Assembly (NCBI RefSeq): GCF_033807715.1
Contig: NC_084599.1
Span: 15,370,625 to 15,434,624 of the forward strand
Length of the DNA: 64,000 nt
Direction: 5' to 3'
Origin: Cololabis saira
Lineage: Eukaryota; Chordata; Actinopteri; Beloniformes; Belonidae
Below, one piece after another: positions 60,001 through 64,000 of this stretch; the stretch's first letter is position 1; each line of letters begins with the position of its first letter. The position numbers and the translations under genes were made by a program. The notes below the pieces were generated by a model. That model did not search any database. It saw only the letters and a list, made by a program, of their open reading frames with translations, and was not told where the DNA came from.

Positions 60001-62275
60001 ATGGATTTTTGATCATAAAGTATTTGCACTTGCTGACTACTTGGAGAAAGCGTGGGATAAACGAAGAAAAGTAACATATATTTAAAAATATCCATTCTGG
60101 TTTTTAATTTATTTATTTATTTTTGTTTTTCCGGTGTACATTGTGCAGCTCCCAATTAAGTGTGTGTGATATTGTGTATTTGATGATTTTCTGTTTCTGG
60201 TGTCTTATAATCCCGTAAAGGGATGGGTCTTCAGACATGACACAAAAATAAAAATTCATTCATTCATTCATTCATTCATTCATTCATTCATTCATTCATT
60301 CATTCATTCATTCATTCATTCATTCATTCATTCATTCATTCATTCATTCATTCATACATATTCATTCATTCATTCATTCATTCATTCAGTGTCATACTTC
60401 ATGTATATTTGGTTTCCATTCCTAATACTGTAGCACACATGGGTGTTTTAATAAATAAATAAATCCAAAAATAATATTAATAAATTAAACAAAATGTATG
60501 GCTTGTAAAAAAATATATGTGCCTAAGAAAACCACGACAAAGTAAGTTGGTCTTTGTTCTGTTAGAAAAAAAGAGTAAGTCAATAAATCAAAGTAAAATA
60601 CGAGAAGGAATTGCTCGGCTTTTCAAAAAAAGAGTAGCTCGCAGGAGCCTGGAGCCGAATGAACACTAACAAGAGCACAAGTTCATGAATTTCATGTAAT
60701 ATCAGGCAAAAACACAACAAGAACAGACCTGACCGGGGGCGCTGGAGTCACATACTGATGTTGTGTACTGCCTGTCCAACTCCGGCGCATTGTCATTCTG
60801 GTCCAGTGTCTCTATGGCAACCACAACCCTTGACACAAGATTCGGATTGTCTGGGAGAGAAAGAAACCAACACTGCTTTTGAACTCATCACAGGATTTCT
60901 CCCAAATTTGCTCCTCTCAGTGAAATATGACAGTGGTAAGCTATACTGCTCATAGCGCCCCGGGGCAGAGAAGCTGTCGTACCCCTCTGCGTGGCGATGA
61001 CTGTGATATTGTGCCACTGCTCTTCCTCACAATCCAACTCCATCACTGTGCTGATAAAACCTGTGTCAGAGGCGATGCGGAACAGAGCCTCCGGGTCTGA
61101 CTGAGGATCGATGGAGTATCTAAGATAAAGAAATAGGTACTATAAAGAATGGGAAGGGAAAAGATAGGCAGCAGTGAGCGACTGAGAGGCTAACAAAGTG
61201 AGTGATGGTGTAATAAGCACCTGATGTTGGTGCTCTGTCCGGTGTCTGGGTCCACGGCGTAGACCCGGCCCACAGAACAGACGGGGGGGCAGTTCTCAGA
61301 CACGTCCAGATGGTACAAACCCTGGGAGAACCGCGGCGGCTCATCAGCATTAAGAACCAGGACCCGGACCGTCGCCTGGTCTTTAAAGGGGCCTTTCTTT
61401 ATGTACTGGGGATCAACGAAAGGGTTCACGGCTTCCATGGAGAAAGTATACGAGCTGCGGGTTTCATAATCCAGAAGCTGCAGGGAGAAGAACGAAGCGG
61501 TCACGACCAGCAGGCTCTACTCTAATGAATACCTCTCATATATGATTTACATACATTTTCTGTTTGTTTCTAACCATTTTCAGCAGAAATACTTCATAAT
61601 TCATTTGAAGTCCTTTTCTCGCTTGCATTTATCTCTTAATGTAACTCACGTCCACCATGTGGGACTTTTCCATATCTGGCTCTGATAGATTTTAGGCTAA
61701 CTAAGCAGAGGCTTCTCCTCTTTCTTCACTCCTAATTTAATATTTCACAGCACAATCATTATCATTGAACAGCCAATGTTGTTAAAGCCATTAAAAGTAG
61801 AGAAAACTTCACACTGGCTACTTTTAAGAGGACCTAATCACTTCCAATGAGCTACAGTTGGCACCAGCTGATTTTCCACTTCATTATTACTCATTAATTG
61901 CTCCTTGCAGAGCCCAGAAGGTCTGGAGCTATCGGGGCGACAGACTGTGTTTGAAGTGTTTCACTGCTTGAAAAAATAAGACATTTAGATCAGAAACACC
62001 TTTAGATATTCTGCTCTGAAATGTTTGAGGAGAAAAACTGCAGCTGTTTAATGTATATTTATTCTCTGCGTGTACCTGCGTGGAGTCACTCGCCTTGTTC
62101 AGCACAATAACAGCCTCTTTGTCTCTTCCAGTTACGTTGAATATTTCCGCCTCCTCTGCGTCGAGGATGGCAAACTCCAGCTGGGCATTTTCTCCGAGAT
62201 CAGGGTCGGTAGCAGTGAGACGGCCCACCTCCACGCCCGGCGCTGCCAGCTCCGACACGGAGAACGTCCACGCAC
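55994..62275 (-). CDS. Divergent type II classical cadherin, 3' nine exons (5' partial)
   Basis: Calcium-dependent adhesion receptor. Exons, 5' to 3': 62275-62076, 61477-61221, 61119-60983, 60850-60729, 59704-59587, 59463-59155, 59007-58815, 58710-58311, 56848-55994. All phases join, giving 862 residues here. EC3 begins [22 protein letters not shown]3/EC4 has the type II signature LDYETRSSY...VDPQY...GPFKDQATV, then ADEPPRF. EC4 ends LDQNDNAPE. The EC5-like part ends [10 protein letters not shown]. The transmembrane segment is [19 protein letters not shown]. The cytoplasmic side has [19 protein letters not shown] (p120-catenin-type) and, far downstream, [20 protein letters not shown] (beta-catenin-type). 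EC1, EC2 and the signal peptide lie beyond the window. The tail is about 480 residues, roughly three times the usual. I could not assign an orthologue. Confidence 0.88.
56931..57030. repeat. (TCTA)n/(TGTC)n and (TA)n microsatellites
   Basis: TCTA repeats with a TGTC block cover 56931-56977 and a pure TA run covers about 56995-57030, next to the acceptor side of the cadherin terminal exon. A further TA-rich stretch lies at about 57873-57912 in the same intron. Confidence 0.95.
57031..58310. other. Cadherin intron, nothing recognised
   Basis: AT-rich intronic DNA between the insert exon and the terminal exon. Apart from the TA-rich tract near 57880, no gene, fold-back or repeat ends were seen. 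Confidence 0.5.
58311..58710 (-). CDS. Cadherin exon encoding unusual cytoplasmic insert
   Basis: The exon adds 133 codons directly after the p120-type juxtamembrane exon. It begins [20 protein letters not shown], continues with Gly/Leu/Ser-rich sequence ([20 protein letters not shown]), and ends with an acidic, Asn/Thr/Ser-rich stretch. It matches no cadherin cytoplasmic segment I know. Phase continuity on both sides (2 in, 0 out) and a clean acceptor TTGGCACAG support it as a real exon. The donor, GTTAGA, is weaker. Confidence 0.7.
58815..59463 (-). CDS. Cadherin transmembrane and juxtamembrane exons
   Basis: Exon 59463-59155 finishes EC5 ([19 protein letters not shown] and the Cys pair ICPC), adds a Arg/Asp-rich linker and the membrane span. 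Exon 59007-58815 gives [15 protein letters not shown], then the p120-catenin-type core [19 protein letters not shown], then FDITALQ in place of the usual YDLSQLH. Both exons have canonical AG acceptors, with donors GTACGT and GTGAGC. Confidence 0.87.
59822..60255 (+). pseudogene. Non-LTR retrotransposon 3' fragment with intact C-terminal frame
   Basis: From 59822 an uninterrupted frame of 87 codons ends at TAA 60083-60085. It contains [16 protein letters not shown] and [17 protein letters not shown], giving a C-x2-C-x9-H-x4-C zinc-knuckle-like motif. This is typical of the very C-terminus of fish L1-like LINE ORF2 proteins. A 3' UTR follows and ends in AAAATAAAAATTC, running into an ATTC repeat that probably began as the LINE tail. 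The copy is 5'-truncated and lies antisense to the cadherin in its intron. Confidence 0.7.
60254..60388. repeat. (ATTC)n microsatellite
   Basis: Tetranucleotide array of about 135 bp interrupted once near 60352-60361; it is the 3' tail of the adjacent LINE fragment. Confidence 0.97.
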
Positions 62276-64000
62276 CTGCAGCAGGGAAAGCAAGGAAAAG
62301 GTATGAATGCTGGTGTTGAGTGTTCTCAAAGACGCCGTTTGGTTTCATTTTGATTAAATAAAAAAGCTGCTATTAACAGAATGCACGCAGCTGCTTTCCA
62401 GCCCACTTTTCATGGTCAAGTTGAAAGCGCAGTTCTTTTTTTAATTTGCTTGCATGTCATTAGTATGCTGCTCCCAAGTCAATAAACACTGGAAGAATTA
62501 TTGGTTGCTGTAATCATCCCTCTTAACCTCAATGACGATAAAATATATCTCCTTAATTCAGTTCTGAGGGGAGAAATGGGGGCGACCTCTCAACACTCTC
62601 AGTGGAGCTCAACACTTGTTTGAGACTACTAGATACTAAGCTGTACTGTCCTGTCACGTCCCTCTATTTGAGATGACCACAACCCCTTTAGGGTGAAAAA
62701 AAAACCCCGGTGTTAAAATACTTGTGGAGAGCTGGAAATATAAGCGGCATCATGCCAAAAAGTTGTTGCATCACATTTTTTACATCAAAACAAAAACTAT
62801 CTTTCTTTGCATTTTTGTTCTTCTTGCCAACAAGTGAAAGATTGTAAAAGGAGAAACTGCTCCTTCAGGCTATCCACCAACAGAATAAAAATGCATATGA
62901 TAGTCGTAAACACTTCTTCCAGCCAAGTAAGTTTTGAAAAGTTATCAGTTTGGATGTTATAGCAGTCAAAGGTGATGCTGCATTGAAAGGACGGTGCACA
63001 GAGCATACCAAAGAAATGTTGAGTCTGAGCTTGTCACCAGGCCCCTTAAGGGTGATTATTGGTGTAAATTATTATACAATTAGTTTACATTACCGCCACA
63101 GTAGTAAGAAAAACCAAAACAGAACCATAAGGTGTCTTTAAAACTGAAAAAGAAAATAAACAGAGTTGATTTGTGGTGAAGCAGGAAGACCTAGCAAGGA
63201 TGTATCAGTCTGTGTGTTTCAACAACGAAGAGCAACTAAACAACTAAACCTTACAGGTGAAGGGAGTAATAGATGCTAGAACATTTCAGAGAGGGTGAAT
63301 ACAGAACTGGAACTTGATTATCACAGTTGTAATATTTGTAATAATTGAGCTTTCGAAAGACCCCAAATGCAGATGGGTTGAAGAGATGACGAGGAAGTGG
63401 GACGAGAGCCAGATAGGGAGCAAGGAGGAGGAATATTAAACCATTTCTTCACTGAATTTTCAATAATTAGCACATCAAATGGAAGATCGAGGTGCACTGA
63501 TGAAGACAAAGCTGGACGATTGGAAACTAAGTACTTTGTGTTTCATCAAGAAGTGGCTGCAAGGTCAGATTCTGGACCCTGGTGGCTTTAAGCCTTTAAT
63601 GAGGGGAGTCTACGTCTGCAAACAGGGCAGCGAGACTGGTCGGGGGAGGGACTGCAGTGCAGAGATGCTCCTGTGAAGAAACATCTCTGCACCCTGGATG
63701 TCCAACTGTGAGCTGAGTCAACATCCCTTATTCATGTCAGCAGAGAGTTGACACTCCAATGATTTCACGGTGATCACTGCAGGTGAAACACATCTCTCTG
63801 CGCCACACTCACAACAGTCAGTCAATTTATTATAAATTTAGACATCCCCGTGGGATAAATAATATATGATTCAATTCAGTGACCCACTTTTCTTTTTCTC
63901 TGATTCAATTTCATCAATCTTTGTGCTCTGAGAAACAGTAACAAACCGTTGCACCCACTGAACTGAGAACGGCTGCTTTACGAAGTTACTCCGCTCTGCT
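62276..64000. other. Presumed cadherin intron, nothing recognised
   Basis: No cadherin EC motif (DxNDNxP, LDRE, PxF) was found on the minus strand here, although EC1 and EC2 must lie upstream of 62275. The stretch is therefore taken as intron, continuing past the window edge. Confidence 0.5.

Overview
The window looks like nuclear genomic DNA of a teleost fish. Genes are split into short exons with GT-AG introns. The proteins read as fish versions of vertebrate genes. The rest is full of teleost-type repeats: Tc1/mariner and hAT relics, TTAA-flanked MITEs, LINE 3' ends, a Ty3/gypsy relic, tRNA-like SINE heads and long microsatellites. Everything is read by eye; no database search was run. Layout: (1) 1-6615 is presumed first intron of nhs (minus strand), whose only exon here is exon 1 at 6616-6895 in a CpG-rich block. 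(2) 7.4-15.5 kb between nhs and reps2 is mostly transposon debris, including a Tc1 copy split by a 5'-truncated LINE. (3) 17094-40104 carries a complete 18-exon reps2 on the minus strand. All exon phases join, giving 639 residues with two EH domains, proline-rich linkers and a C-terminal coiled coil. Its introns hold several MITEs and a probable solo LTR. (4) 40.5-46.7 kb is a repeat-rich spacer with an hAT MITE, LINE ends, a TTAA MITE, a gypsy pol relic and a long (CA)n tract. (5) 46742-52356 is a complete 6-exon cltrn (collectrin) on the plus strand, 221 residues, with a poly(A) signal at 52699. (6) 55994-62275 holds nine 3' exons of a divergent type II classical cadherin on the minus strand. 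Its 5' exons (EC1, EC2, signal peptide) must lie beyond the right edge. Gene content: nhs and reps2 in the same tandem orientation, with cltrn nearby, recalls human Xp22, where CLTRN, REPS2 and NHS all lie but CLTRN and REPS2 are far apart. Here cltrn and reps2 are divergently transcribed with about 6.6 kb between start codons. The genes are not a pathway: nhs relates to actin and cell shape, reps2 to Ral/EGF-receptor endocytosis, cltrn to amino-acid transporter trafficking, and the cadherin to adhesion. The most unusual coding feature is the cadherin, whose cytoplasmic tail is about 480 residues (classical tails are about 150-160). It keeps a p120-catenin-type motif near the membrane and a beta-catenin-type motif near the C-terminus, separated by a long low-complexity insert. 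No CRISPR array, tRNA gene or other non-coding RNA gene was recognised.
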